DNA of 64,000 nucleotides from Roseiarcus sp963782255 (GTDB lineage Bacteria; Pseudomonadota; Alphaproteobacteria; Rhizobiales; Beijerinckiaceae). The stretch's first letter is position 1. Each line of letters begins with the position of its first letter. Below, one piece after another: positions 26,772 to 36,230 of this stretch. Location: assembly GCA_963782255.1 (NCBI GenBank), contig CAWAIS010000001.1, forward strand, positions 744,001 to 808,000, given 5' to 3'. The position numbers and the translations under genes were made by a program. The notes under the pieces were generated by a model. The model had not been told where the DNA came from, searched no databases, and saw only the letters and a list, made by a program, of their open reading frames with translations.

Positions 26772-27067
26772 GTGCGCTGTCGGTCGCGCCGCGGCGCGCG
26801 GCGCACGCTCTGATCCGTTTCTACCAATTGACGCTGTCGAGCGTCCTCGGCCGGCAATGCCGCTATCTGCCGACGTGCTCGGCCTATGCGGACGAGGCGA
26901 TTCAGCGCCACGGCCTCTGGGCGGGCGCGTGGATGGGCGGCGCCCGCATTTGCCGCTGCCACCCTTGGGGCGGCTCGGGATACGATCCGCCGGCGGATGC
27001 GATTCCGCCGCGCGCGCATTGGGCGCTGCCATGGCGCTATGGCCGCTGGCGCTTTCGCTGCGAATAA
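26768..27067 (+). CDS. yidD: Membrane protein insertion efficiency factor YidD
   Basis: A 99-residue protein of the YidD (haemolysin alpha-like) family that helps YidC-dependent membrane protein insertion at the inner membrane. The signature is complete: IRFYQLTLSSVLGRQCRYLP, TCSAYADEAI and RICRCHPWGGSGYDP, with the conserved cysteines. The start overlaps the stop of the NifU-like gene by four bases. Eighty bases separate it from ribH. Confidence 0.93.
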   Translation: MSALSVAPRRAAHALIRFYQLTLSSVLGRQCRYLPTCSAYADEAIQRHGLWAGAWMGGARICRCHPWGGSGYDPPADAIPPRAHWALPWRYGRWRFRCE

Positions 27068-27147
27068 GCGCGCCTTGCCTCTGCGTCGCCCGGCCTTTAT
27101 GGACGGGCGGCATTCCGCAAAAGACGCCGCAGAGATTTTAACGAGCC

Positions 27148-27636
27148 ATGGCCGAGCCGCGCCGCGCCGCAGACGCACCCGCGCACCGCCTCGAGGGCGG
27201 GCGCTTCCTCATCGTCGAGGCGCGCTACTACGAGGAGATCGGCGCGGATCTCCTGGCCGGCGCGACCCGCGCGCTTAAGGCCGCCGGCGCGACGCACGAT
27301 GTCGTGCGCGTCGCGGGCGCGCTCGAAATCCCGGCGGGCATGGCGATCGCGCTCGACGCCGCCAAAGCGCTGGACCGCCCTTACGATGGCGCGGTCGCGC
27401 TCGGTTGCGTCATCCGCGGCGAGACCTTCCATTTCGAGATCGTCGCGGGCGAGTCTGCGCGCGCGCTCATGGACATGTCGGTTCACCGCAAACTCGCGCT
27501 CGGCAACGGCATCCTCACCACGAACACGATCGAGCAGGCGGCGGAGCGCGCCGATCCCACCCGCGGCGACAAGGGCGGCGAGGCGGCGCGAGCCGCGATC
27601 GGCCTGGCGATCCTCCAGCGCGGGTTTGGCGAGTGA
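27148..27636 (+). CDS. ribH: 6,7-dimethyl-8-ribityllumazine synthase
   Basis: RibH condenses 5-amino-6-ribitylaminouracil with dihydroxybutanone phosphate in riboflavin synthesis. The 162-residue product has GALEIP (57-62), ALGCVIRGETFHFEIVA with catalytic His95, and NGILTTNT, the standard active-site segments. Start ATG 27,148. The stop overlaps the GTG start of nusB, an arrangement common in Alphaproteobacteria. No FMN riboswitch is recognisable upstream in the 80-base gap. Confidence 0.95.
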   Translation: MAEPRRAADAPAHRLEGGRFLIVEARYYEEIGADLLAGATRALKAAGATHDVVRVAGALEIPAGMAIALDAAKALDRPYDGAVALGCVIRGETFHFEIVAGESARALMDMSVHRKLALGNGILTTNTIEQAAERADPTRGDKGGEAARAAIGLAILQRGFGE

Positions 27637-28106
27637 CGAAGATCAGGAAGTCCGACCGCCGCTCGGCGGCGCGGCTCGCCGCCGCGCAGGCGCTCTACCA
27701 GATGGAGGTCACCGAGAAGGGGCTGAACGACATTCTGGCCGAGTTCGAGGCTCACTGGATCGGCCAGGAAATCGAGGGCGACGCCTACAACCCGGCGGAG
27801 ATCGCGTTCTTCCGCGACGTGGTGTCGGGCGTCCTCAAAGACCAGCTCCCGATCGACCGCGGACTCGACGACACCCTGGCCAAAGGCTGGCCGCTGCGCC
27901 GGGTCGAGGCGCTCATGCGCGCGATCTTGCGCGCGGCCTTCTACGAACTGCGCCGCCGGCCCGACGTGCCGGCGCGGGTGGTCGTGACCGAATATGTGGA
28001 CATCGCGGCGGCCTTCTTCGGGCCGGAGGAAAGCGGCATGATCAACGCGGTGCTCGACGCGCTCGCGCGGCAGACCCGGCCCGCGGAATTCGCGCTCGGC
28101 GCGTGA
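27633..28106 (+). CDS. nusB: Transcription antitermination factor NusB
   Basis: A 157-residue all-helical NusB, which binds boxA RNA with ribosomal protein S10 in rRNA antitermination. It has an Arg-rich N-terminus (RRSAARLAAAQALYQMEV), a middle segment AILRAAFYELRRRPDVPARV, and the ending EESGMINAVLDALAR, all characteristic. The GTG start at 27,633 overlaps the ribH stop (GTGA). It is the end of a probable yidD-ribH-nusB transcription unit. Confidence 0.94.
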   Translation: MTKIRKSDRRSAARLAAAQALYQMEVTEKGLNDILAEFEAHWIGQEIEGDAYNPAEIAFFRDVVSGVLKDQLPIDRGLDDTLAKGWPLRRVEALMRAILRAAFYELRRRPDVPARVVVTEYVDIAAAFFGPEESGMINAVLDALARQTRPAEFALGA

Positions 28107-28289
28107 CTGCCGAGAACGGACTTTACGCTGCGTCAAGCGGAATCCATGGCCTCTGTTGAAGTTTCTGTGGATAACTTTTGCGAAAGGTTAACTTCGGCTT
28201 AACCATAGCCCGCCAGTCTGGACAAGATTCATTTCTGCCAAACCCGGCCTGATTCGGGCCTTTGATCGAAGCCTTTGAGGATCGCCGCC

Positions 28290-28679
28290 ATGCCGACGAC
28301 CGACCCGTCCGAGGGTTTCTCGGGTTTGCAGCAATGGTCCGAACCGCTCATCTTCGATCGCCTGTCATTCGCGTACAACAATCTCATCAAGGACGAGGCC
28401 CTGGCGCGCGGTCTGACGCGCCTGCACGCCCGCGTGTGGCGCGCGCTCATCGGCGGAGACATGACCGGTTTCGAGATGCTGCGCCCAACGCTGGTCACGG
28501 CGCTCGGGCATTGCAGCCTCTCGCTCGACCATCTCGCCGAGGTCGACGGCGAGATCATGACCGAACTCCTCGACGTCGTGATCACGCGCTACAACCGCTC
28601 GCACCGCACGGCCAGGGCCTATCACCTGGCGCTGATGCAGCTCGCCGGCCGGCTCGCCCCGGCCCGCGCAGCGGCCTAA
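28290..28679 (+). CDS. Hypothetical helical protein (129 aa)
   Basis: A 129-residue, mostly helical protein (LIKDEALARGLTRLHARVWR, EIMTELLDVVITRYNRSHRT). There is no signal peptide or membrane helix. The pattern of long amphipathic helices with a buried His/Cys pair (LGHCSLSLDHL) vaguely recalls globin-fold sensors, but I cannot assign a family. ATG at 28,290 is chosen; TTG 28,275 would add five residues. It follows an AT-rich stretch (28,150-28,210) that may carry its promoter and converges with the NUDIX gene. Confidence 0.6.
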   Translation: MPTTDPSEGFSGLQQWSEPLIFDRLSFAYNNLIKDEALARGLTRLHARVWRALIGGDMTGFEMLRPTLVTALGHCSLSLDHLAEVDGEIMTELLDVVITRYNRSHRTARAYHLALMQLAGRLAPARAAA

Positions 28680-28689
28680 GACCTTTCAG

Positions 28690-29427
28690 CTACAATTCCT
28701 CCCGCAGCCGCTTGCCATGCAGCTCGCGGTAGAAGGGACGCGGGCGGCGCTTATCGAGCCCGCCTTGGAGCGCTTGCGCGAGGTCGTCGAGCGCCTGACG
28801 GGTGATCCCCGGCAGGTCGAGCTCGCGCGCCTTTTCCAGCGGCGTCCAGACGAGGTCGACGAGCTCGGCTTGCGCATGCGCTGCTCCATCGACGCGCTTG
28901 GCGATGAACCGCGCGTCGATGACGAGAAAGCGCGCGTCGAAGCGCCTCGGCCGTCCCGGCGGCGTGATCGCGCGGGCGAGAAAGTCGATGTCGTCGAGCG
29001 CCGGATAGACGCCGGTTGCGGCGAACCGCTCCCATGCGCCGGGCGGCGGATTCTCGGGCGCGCCATAATCGCCGACGCCAATGGCGAGCCCCGTCTCCTC
29101 GAAGGTTTCGCGGATGGCGGCAAGCGCAATTGCGCGGGCGAAGGCTGGCGAGGGGCGGGGCACGCGCAGGTTGAGTTTCTCTTCGACATGGCGGTCGAGC
29201 GCGCCCGCCGCGCTCATGCGCCGGTCCTCGGGTTCGACCCGGCCGCCCGGGAAGACATACTTCCCCGGCATGAACTTGTGGCCCGAATGGCGTTTGCCCA
29301 TGAGGATGCGCGCGCCGCCTGCCGTGCGCTCGATGATGATGAGAGTCGCCGCGTCGCGCGGGCGCAGCGTTCTCGCCGCTCGGAAGCGATCTTTCTCCGG
29401 CTTCGGGGAACCGGCCTCTGCCGTCAT
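28690..29427 (-). CDS. NUDIX hydrolase
   Basis: A 245-residue NUDIX-fold protein. The Nudix box is split by an insertion: GGRVEPEDRR at 61-70 is followed by a helical insert and RETFEETG at 106-113, giving the catalytic glutamates. This layout resembles the large NUDT7/NUDT19-like (CoA- or acyl-CoA-type) bacterial members, but the substrate is unknown. ATG 29,427 is preferred; a GTG at 29,457 would add ten residues. It converges with the 28,290 gene. Confidence 0.85.
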   Translation of the reverse strand: MTAEAGSPKPEKDRFRAARTLRPRDAATLIIIERTAGGARILMGKRHSGHKFMPGKYVFPGGRVEPEDRRMSAAGALDRHVEEKLNLRVPRPSPAFARAIALAAIRETFEETGLAIGVGDYGAPENPPPGAWERFAATGVYPALDDIDFLARAITPPGRPRRFDARFLVIDARFIAKRVDGAAHAQAELVDLVWTPLEKARELDLPGITRQALDDLAQALQGGLDKRRPRPFYRELHGKRLREEL

Positions 29428-29634
29428 GGATCTCGCCGGACTTGATGTCCGGACCAAATTGGGCGCGGGCGGGGACGAGCGTCAAGCGCCGGCTTGAGAT
29501 GCGTCTGAGACCATCTGTCCGACCCCGTTGACACCGGCCGCGCCCGGCTTAGCATCGGAAGCCGGCGGCGGGACGGGTAATCCTCGCAACGTCGGCCTTC
29601 GGCGGCGCGTGACCCGCGTTTCGGGGAGGGGAAG

Positions 29635-31515
29635 ATGGGGTTGCGAACGCGAGCAGCCGCGCTCCTTTCGTTTGGATGCGCCCTCGTCTGGAACGCCGCC
29701 GCCTTCGCGCTCGATTGGGAGATCGAGCGCAACTTTCGTTATTTCTCCTACCCCTCGGACGTCGCCGTGCAGCGCGTCGTGCGCGACATTTTCATCGCCG
29801 AAAAGGGCAAGGCGCCGACCCCGGAGGAATCCGAGCTTCTCATCAACGGCGAGGCCTTCTGGACGACCCCGCTCGCGAAAGCGGGCGCGCTCAGCGACCG
29901 CTGGCCGATCGACTGGCCGCGCGACGATCGCGCCACGGTCTACGACCTCGTCAGACTTCTCCGGCAAGAAGAAGGCCGGCCTTTCCTGATCGGCCCGGAG
30001 GAACTCGGCCGCCTCGGCTGGGCGAGCCTGCTCGCACAGGGACGCGACGCGGCCCGACCGACCGGCTACACCGCCACGTGCTGGAACCCGGGCGTGAGGC
30101 TGCACAACAACTGCGGACGCTGGGGCGATTACGTGCGTCCCCCCGGATGGGTCGTGCGGGTGTTCGACCCTACCGCCGCAGCGGGCCAGCAATGCGCGTG
30201 GACCGCCGAAGGCGGCGCGTTTGTGAGCGGCCCGACGCCGGCCAATTTCCAATCGCTAAGTGAGCGCGCGCTGCACGGCCCGAAGCAATCGGTCCAGGCC
30301 GACTGCCGAGAGGTTCGCTTCGTCGTCCCCTCCGATCCAGCGGACCCCAAGAACGTGGCCGGTCACGCCACGATTGTCCGGACGTCGCCGAACGGCCTGC
30401 AAGCGAGCCTCGACGTCGCGCCGCGCGACCGGCTGATCGTCGGCTTCGGCAACTCGTTCACGTCCGGCGAAGGCAATCCGGAACGCCCGGCCCTGTTCAC
30501 CGGCGACCCGTGGATGAGCGACCGTTTCGGCGGCTCGGATCTTCCGGCCCGCAAGCCCGACCCCACCTCTCTCCGAGGAACCGACACGCGCGCGCAATGG
30601 ACGGACCGATGGTGCCACCGCTCCGCCTATTCCTGGCAGATTCGCAGTGCGCTTTACGCTGCGCTCAGCAATCTGCATCAGTCCGTGACGCTTCTCCCTT
30701 ATGGCTGCTCCGGCGCAACGATCCTCGCTGGGCTTCTCTACGAATACGACGGCGTGGAGTGGAGCCAGGCGACCGACCATAACATCGTCGGCAGCCGGGC
30801 CGAGTTCGGCCTGGCGTATCAGGAGATGTGTCAGCCGCAGGCGTTCAGGTCCCCCTATTGCCGCCGCGGCGACCGGTCGCCGTGGTGCGGTTCGACGGCC
30901 GCGCCGTCCGACGCGGACGAGGCCAAGCCGGGCTTCTACGATCAGGCGCTGCAACGGGAGCGGCGGACGGTTGCGCGCTGCGGCGGAACGAACGTCTTCA
31001 AGCGGTCCGCCGACGCCGTCTTCCTCGACATTGGCATCAACGACGTCGGCTTTTCGCGCTGGGCTTCGGGCCTTATTCTCAGCGATGGGATTCTGCGATC
31101 GATCGCGCAGGCGTTCACGCCCTGCTTCGACCCCTCCGGATCATGCGCCGGCAGTTTCGCCGACACCAAGGCGCTCTACGATCGCCTCGGCCGCCGCTAC
31201 GCGCTCCTGAGGGACGTCCTCGACCGATATTTGCTCCCAGACTTCGGCGTCGATCCGTCGCACGTGATCGTGCCGGTCTATCCGCCGGCGCTCGAAAACG
31301 AGGCTGGGGCGTTCTGTCGGCAGGGCAATCCCGGTCTCACGGTTGCGACCTTCCGCCCTGCCCTTTTCATGAACGACCGCGCGTGCGGCGGCGGCCTGGT
31401 TCTGGGCGTCGCCAAAGGGGTGATCGCCGCATACCCCGCAGACGTCGACCTCGTCCGCGACGTCGAGGAGGCGCGCGTCAAGCTCAATCAGAAGTCTCGC
31501 CGATTTCGCGCTTAA
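29635..31515 (+). CDS. Secreted SGNH/GDSL-type hydrolase, 5' part of a frameshifted gene
   Basis: A 626-residue product with a signal peptide (about 1-26, hydrophobic core then AAAFA) and many cysteines suited to the periplasm. Block I is GFGNSFTSGEG (Ser274 nucleophile) and block III is GIND (467-470), as in SGNH esterases/lipases. The C-terminal catalytic block with the histidine is missing from this frame; it lies in the next frame from about 31,496. One extra base near 31,495 restores a continuous protein of about 790 residues. Substrate unknown. Confidence 0.75.
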   Translation: MGLRTRAAALLSFGCALVWNAAAFALDWEIERNFRYFSYPSDVAVQRVVRDIFIAEKGKAPTPEESELLINGEAFWTTPLAKAGALSDRWPIDWPRDDRATVYDLVRLLRQEEGRPFLIGPEELGRLGWASLLAQGRDAARPTGYTATCWNPGVRLHNNCGRWGDYVRPPGWVVRVFDPTAAAGQQCAWTAEGGAFVSGPTPANFQSLSERALHGPKQSVQADCREVRFVVPSDPADPKNVAGHATIVRTSPNGLQASLDVAPRDRLIVGFGNSFTSGEGNPERPALFTGDPWMSDRFGGSDLPARKPDPTSLRGTDTRAQWTDRWCHRSAYSWQIRSALYAALSNLHQSVTLLPYGCSGATILAGLLYEYDGVEWSQATDHNIVGSRAEFGLAYQEMCQPQAFRSPYCRRGDRSPWCGSTAAPSDADEAKPGFYDQALQRERRTVARCGGTNVFKRSADAVFLDIGINDVGFSRWASGLILSDGILRSIAQAFTPCFDPSGSCAGSFADTKALYDRLGRRYALLRDVLDRYLLPDFGVDPSHVIVPVYPPALENEAGAFCRQGNPGLTVATFRPALFMNDRACGGGLVLGVAKGVIAAYPADVDLVRDVEEARVKLNQKSRRFRA

Positions 31516-32005
31516 GCCCGGGGCGCAATACGACGTCGTCAACGCATTTACGCCGGACTTCGACGCCCGCGGCGTCTGCGCGACGACGGATCGCGACAGC
31601 CATCCGCCGGCGGGGCAGGCGTGCTTCACCACTCAGGACATCGTGACCCTTCCTTGCGCGCCGGGCAATCCGCCCTCGGACCCGGAGTCGATGCATGCGC
31701 CGCGCACGACCTCGGGCGCCGAGAGCTGTCTTGCGAACAACGGCGATCCCGCGTTCTTCCACCCGTTTCCGCCCCGACGCTTCGAGCCGTACCGGCATCG
31801 CACTCGGCTTTATCGAACGATGGACGACGTCTTCATGGCGATCAATCAGCGGCCAGACGGAAGGATCGACGCGAGCGCGTTCGGAACGCTCGATCTGACC
31901 GGCCGCACGACGGGGGGAGCGTTCCATCCGACCGCCGAGGCGCACGCCATCATCGCCAATGAGACGGCGCCGCTGCTCTGCGACGTGATCGGGTGCGGGC
32001 CTTAG
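31496..32005 (+). pseudogene. 3' part of the frameshifted SGNH hydrolase
   Basis: From 31,496 the second frame reads LADFALKPGAQYDVVNAF and continues to a stop at 32,005. It contains paired cysteines and GGAFHPTAEAHAIIA, which is the SGNH block V His motif expected at the end of the 29,635 protein. The upstream frame leaves this homologous path at 31,495-31,515 and ends. The natural gene is therefore 29,635-32,005, broken by one base. It could be a true frameshift or a sequencing error. Confidence 0.7.
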
Positions 32006-32013
32006 AGGCTGGC

Positions 32014-32424
32014 CTAATCGCCGCCGCCGAAGCCGTGCATGTACAGCGCCCATTGCTGGCCGACGACCGCGCCCTTCATCCGAGGCAAGAGAAGCAGACT
32101 CACGATCAGCGTCACCGCGAGCCAGATGAACGCCGTGTAGCCGAGCGGCGTTTGCGGCCATCGCTCCTCCGTGAACAGAACGCCGCCGCAGACGATGTGG
32201 CAGACGACGAGCATCGTCAGATAGGCGGGCGCGTCGTCGGCGCGCGCATGGCTCAAATCCTCGCCGCAGATTTTGCAGCTGTCGACGAGCTTGAGATAGC
32301 TGCGAAAGAGCCGGCCGCGGCCGCAGGCCGGACAGCGGCCCGCGAGACCGCGGCGGATCGCCTCGCCGAGCGGCCGGTCCCGGCGTGGCGCCTGCCAGCC
32401 CCGGAAGCCCGACAGGTCGTTCAT
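32014..32424 (-). CDS. DUF983 zinc-ribbon membrane protein
   Basis: A 136-residue protein with a zinc-ribbon CPACGRG (Cys31, Cys34) and CKICGED (Cys50, Cys53), followed by two hydrophobic helices (about 69-87 and 97-114) and a short tail. This is the DUF983 layout, common in Alphaproteobacteria. Function unknown. It overlaps the rnr stop by four bases (ATGA) and is co-translated with it. It converges with the frameshifted hydrolase. Confidence 0.9.
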   Translation of the reverse strand: MNDLSGFRGWQAPRRDRPLGEAIRRGLAGRCPACGRGRLFRSYLKLVDSCKICGEDLSHARADDAPAYLTMLVVCHIVCGGVLFTEERWPQTPLGYTAFIWLAVTLIVSLLLLPRMKGAVVGQQWALYMHGFGGGD

Positions 32425-34787
32425 CGACGCATGCCTTTGCGGCTCTCTCTGCGCCCCCGGATGTCGGGCTGAGCGGGCCTTCCGCGCTTCCGTCCACGGG
32501 CGCCGTCGCCTTCGCTGGAAACGATCTCGAACCGGAGCGCGCCGGCGAAAGGCGCGGCCTCGACGAGGCGCGCCTGAACGGCGTCGCCGAGCCGGAAAGT
32601 CTGGCCGGTGCGCGACCCGACGAGGGATCGCGTCCCCTCCTCGTAGCGGAAATATTCGTCGCCGAGGGTCGCCGCGGGCACGAAGCCGTCCGCGCCCGTC
32701 TCGGTCAGTTTCACGAACAGGCCCACGCGCGTGACGCCCGCGATGCGCGCGTTGAAAATCGCGCCAACCCGGTCGACGAGATGCGCCGCGACCAGCCTGT
32801 CCACCGTCTCGCGCTCGGCGGCCATCGCGCGCCGCTCGGCGGCCGAAATGTGCTCGGCGATCTGCGCGAGTTCCCCGCCGCGCATGTCGTTTAGGCCGCC
32901 GTCGCCGAGTCCCAGCGCCCGGATCAGCGCGCGGTGGACGATGAGATCCGCGTAGCGGCGGATCGGCGAGGTGAAATGCGCGTAGCGGCGCAGATTGAGG
33001 CCGAAATGGCCGTAGTTCTCGTGGCTGTACTCGGCCTGCGCCTGCGCGCGCAGCACGACCTCGTTGACCAGCGCCTCGACCCCTTGCCCGCGCACGCGGC
33101 TCAGGACCCCGTTGAAATGCGAGGGCCGGACGCGGTCGCCCTTGGCGAGCTTGACGCCGATCGTGCTCAGGAACTCGACGAGATCGTTGAGCTTCTCCAC
33201 GCTCGGCGCGTCGTGTGCGCGATAGAGCAGCGGCGAATGCTGCGCCTCGAGGGTCTCGGCGGCGGCGACATTGGCGAGGATCATGAACTCCTCGATCAGC
33301 CGATGCGCCTCGAGCCGCTCGGGCCAGCGCACGTCCTTGAGCCGCCCCTCCTTGTCGAGGATGAGCTTGCGTTCGGGCAGTTCGAGATCGAGCGGATCGC
33401 GCCGCTCGCGTTCGATCTTGATCACCGAATGGGCGGCGTAGAGCGGCTTCAGGACGCTTTCGAGAATGGGCGCGGTCGTCTCGTCCGGCCGGCCGTCGAT
33501 CGCCGCCTGAGCCTGCTCGTAAGAGAGCTTCGCCGCCGAGCGCATCATGATCCGATGGAAGGCATGCGCGCGCTTGCGCCCCTCGCGGCTCAGGATCATG
33601 CGCACGGCGAGCGCGGGCCGGTCTTCGAGCGGGCGCAGCGAGCAGAGGTCGTTCGAGATGCGCTCGGGCAGCATCGGCACGACGCGATCGGGGAAATAGA
33701 CCGAGTTGCCGCGCTCCAGGGCCTCGCGGTCGAGCGCGGAACCGGAACGCACGTAGGCTGCGACGTCGGCGATGGCGACGGTGACGATGAAGCCGCCGAC
33801 ATTCGCCGGATCGGGATCAGGGGCGGCGTGGACCGCGTCGTCGTGATCCTTGGCGTCCGGCGGATCGATGGTGACGAGCGGCAGTGAACGCCAGTCCTCG
33901 CGCGGCGGCGCGAGACGCACGGGGCTCGCCGTCTCCGCCTCCTTGAAAGCCGCGGGCGAAAAGACGTGCGGGATATGATGCGTCGCGAGCGCGATGAGAC
34001 TGACCGCCCGCTCCGACTTGACCGAGCCGAGCGTCTCGACGACCCGCGCCGACGGGACGCCGAGGCGGCCGGCGCGCAAAGGCTCGATTGCGACGAGGTC
34101 GCCGTCTTCGGCGTCGCCCGCCGTGGCGGCGGGCACGAGGAAATCGCGGCCCGAGGCGCGCTTCTCGACGGGGAGCGCGCGGCCCGAGCCGTCTTGTGAT
34201 TTCTTGAAGACCGCGTAGACGCGCGCCTTCATCTTGTCGAGGATCTTAATGACGCGGCCCGAATAGGCGGGCTCCTTGCCGGAGGCGTCCGGATCGAACT
34301 CGACCCGCATGAGGACGCGCGCGCCGACGGCCGGCGCCGGCACGCTATCGCGCTTCGCGCGCGAGCGGCGCACGAGAATGCGGGGCGGAGGTCCCTCTTC
34401 GCTCCATTCGGCGGGCCTGGCGATGAGCTCGCCGTCGCGGTCGCGCTCGGCGACCTCGGCGACGACGATCGAGGGCAGGCGGCCCTGGACCTGCAGCGCC
34501 TTGCGGCCGCGCCCGATCGCGCCCTCGGCCTGCAGGTCCTTGATGATGAGCTTGAGCTCCGCCTTCGCTTCGCCCTTCACCCCGAAGGCGCGCGCGATGT
34601 CGCGCTTGGTGACGCGCGCTGGCGGCTTCTCGCCGTTCGGCGCGGCCTCGCCGCCGATGAAGGCGATGAGCTCCTCGCGCGAAGGCAAAGCGGGCGAGGC
34701 GGCGGGCTGGGCGGCGCGCCGTACGGTGGATGGTTTTCGCAAAGGATCAGGCTCGCGGGTAATCGTGCATAGGTAGTTGGCGCCCAC
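32421..34787 (-). CDS. rnr: Ribonuclease R
   Basis: A 788-residue 3'-to-5' exoribonuclease that degrades structured RNA. It has an N-terminal winged-helix region (about 35-90), cold-shock domains (about 95-250), and the RNB core with IDPPDAKDHDDAVH (307-320), which supplies the metal-binding aspartates; HFTSPIRRYADLIVHR follows, then an S1 domain (about 650-735) and a basic tail. The start is GTG at 34,787; the first 25 residues look non-conserved, so the true start may be slightly inside. It is coupled to the DUF983 gene by ATGA overlap. Confidence 0.95.
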   Translation of the reverse strand: MGANYLCTITREPDPLRKPSTVRRAAQPAASPALPSREELIAFIGGEAAPNGEKPPARVTKRDIARAFGVKGEAKAELKLIIKDLQAEGAIGRGRKALQVQGRLPSIVVAEVAERDRDGELIARPAEWSEEGPPPRILVRRSRAKRDSVPAPAVGARVLMRVEFDPDASGKEPAYSGRVIKILDKMKARVYAVFKKSQDGSGRALPVEKRASGRDFLVPAATAGDAEDGDLVAIEPLRAGRLGVPSARVVETLGSVKSERAVSLIALATHHIPHVFSPAAFKEAETASPVRLAPPREDWRSLPLVTIDPPDAKDHDDAVHAAPDPDPANVGGFIVTVAIADVAAYVRSGSALDREALERGNSVYFPDRVVPMLPERISNDLCSLRPLEDRPALAVRMILSREGRKRAHAFHRIMMRSAAKLSYEQAQAAIDGRPDETTAPILESVLKPLYAAHSVIKIERERRDPLDLELPERKLILDKEGRLKDVRWPERLEAHRLIEEFMILANVAAAETLEAQHSPLLYRAHDAPSVEKLNDLVEFLSTIGVKLAKGDRVRPSHFNGVLSRVRGQGVEALVNEVVLRAQAQAEYSHENYGHFGLNLRRYAHFTSPIRRYADLIVHRALIRALGLGDGGLNDMRGGELAQIAEHISAAERRAMAAERETVDRLVAAHLVDRVGAIFNARIAGVTRVGLFVKLTETGADGFVPAATLGDEYFRYEEGTRSLVGSRTGQTFRLGDAVQARLVEAAPFAGALRFEIVSSEGDGARGRKRGRPAQPDIRGRRESRKGMRR

Positions 34788-34814
34788 CCCGGATACAAGC
34801 GAAGGCGGATGCGC

Positions 34815-35264
34815 TCAGGGGCTGCGGCGGCCGAGCGCCCAGATGTAGGCGGCGACGGCGTCGACGTCCGCGGGCTTCAGGTCGCCGTCCATGCCGGGCA
34901 CGACGGCCATGTTGTGCAAAACGGTCCGCTTGATCGTGTTCACGCTGCCGTCGCCCCAGATATACATGCCGGTCGTCAGATCGTTGCCGACCGGCGTACC
35001 CTTGGCGTCCAGACCGTGACAATGGCTGCACTGCCCGCCCGCCGCCTCGCCGTGAAAAATACGGTCGCCGAGCAGGATCTGTTCGCGCGTGAAGCCCTTT
35101 GGGACGGGCAAGGACGCGGCGTCGGGCCGGACTTGCTCCCTCTCGACGGCGAGCGGTTCCGTGAAGGTTTCGGACGCCGAACCGCTTTGCGCTTTCGGCG
35201 CCGTGGGTGAGGCGAGAGCCGCGCCGAACGCCGCAGCGGCCAGGATGAGCAAACGCGAAATCAT
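34815..35264 (-). CDS. Secreted c-type cytochrome
   Basis: A 149-residue protein with a signal peptide (1-25, MISRLLILAAAAFGAALAS) and one heme-binding CSHCH (79-83). The rest matches a small class I cytochrome c with a possible methionine ligand in the MAVVPGMDGDLKP segment. It would carry electrons in the periplasm. Its ATG overlaps the stop of the methyltransferase gene upstream by four bases; the in-frame codons before 35,264 lie inside that gene. Confidence 0.9.
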   Translation of the reverse strand: MISRLLILAAAAFGAALASPTAPKAQSGSASETFTEPLAVEREQVRPDAASLPVPKGFTREQILLGDRIFHGEAAGGQCSHCHGLDAKGTPVGNDLTTGMYIWGDGSVNTIKRTVLHNMAVVPGMDGDLKPADVDAVAAYIWALGRRSP

Positions 35265-35980
35265 CGATCGGGCCCCCTTGTCAAAATGCGCGGTCGGCCG
35301 ACGAGCCATTCACTGCCGCTACCCTTCACGATCCTCAGCAGCGTAAACAATCTGAATGGCGGAAGCTCCTGCCTCTCGATGATGCGAGCGTTGAGGCGCG
35401 AGGCGATCCAGTCGCCGACCGCCGAATAGGGAAAGTTCGGATGCCAGCCGAGCCAGGCGGCGGCGCGCTCCATGCGATGCTCGATCGCCGCGCGCACCCC
35501 ACCCGAAGCGGCGAAATGGTTCATTACGATCAGGCTGCCGCCGGGCCTCAAGACGCGCCAGGCTTCATCGAGCGCCCGCACCGGCTGCGGCACCACGCTC
35601 ATGACATAGGGCGCAAGCGCCACGTCGAAGGCGGCGTCGGCAAAGTCGAGCGCGCCCGCGTCCATCACATGGAGGCCCTTGACCTGCCGAAGCCTCTTCC
35701 GCTCGACGCGCGCCTCGGCCGCGCGGAGCATCGGCGCGCTGATGTCGATGCCCGTGACAAGGACGTTGCCCGGGAGGAGCGGCAGTTCGAGCCCGGTTCC
35801 GACGCCGATGACCAGAATCTCGCCCCCCGGCCCGGCGGCCGAGGCCGCCGCGCGCGCCGCCGCCAGTCGGCCGGGATGGAACGGCAGATCGAAAATGAGA
35901 TCGTAGATCGGCGCCCAGCGGCTATAGGCCGCCTCGGCGTGGCGCCCCGCGTAGCCCTCGGTCGCGTGGAGAGGATTCAT
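35261..35980 (-). CDS. pmtA: Phosphatidylethanolamine N-methyltransferase-like, class I SAM methyltransferase
   Basis: A 239-residue SAM-dependent methyltransferase. RWAPIYDLIFDLPFHPGR precedes motif I ILVIGVGTGLELPLLP, then GIDISAPML and EAWRVLRPGGSLIVMNHF. The first segment is typical of rhizobial/Rhodobacter PmtA, which makes phosphatidylcholine from phosphatidylethanolamine at the membrane surface. UbiE-like enzymes are the main alternative. It ends in an ATGA overlap with the cytochrome c gene. Confidence 0.75.
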   Translation of the reverse strand: MNPLHATEGYAGRHAEAAYSRWAPIYDLIFDLPFHPGRLAAARAAASAAGPGGEILVIGVGTGLELPLLPGNVLVTGIDISAPMLRAAEARVERKRLRQVKGLHVMDAGALDFADAAFDVALAPYVMSVVPQPVRALDEAWRVLRPGGSLIVMNHFAASGGVRAAIEHRMERAAAWLGWHPNFPYSAVGDWIASRLNARIIERQELPPFRLFTLLRIVKGSGSEWLVGRPRILTRGPDR

Positions 35981-36230
35981 GGGCGGCGATCCTCTGTATC
36001 AGCCGAATGCGCTGACCGGCTTGCCCAGGGACCCTCGCGCAACAGGCGGAAGACTGCAAGCTCGCTTGAAACAAAGCTGCGATCGCCGATTCGGTTCCGT
36101 GCGCCAACGCCTGCACGCGAGCCTGCGACGATAATTTTGGTGCAGTGCAGCAAACCGGTCGCATTCTGTCATGACCCTGCGCCCGTCCTATGATTTACTG
36201 ATGCGTTGCGGATCAGGGAGCGTCAAGCCA

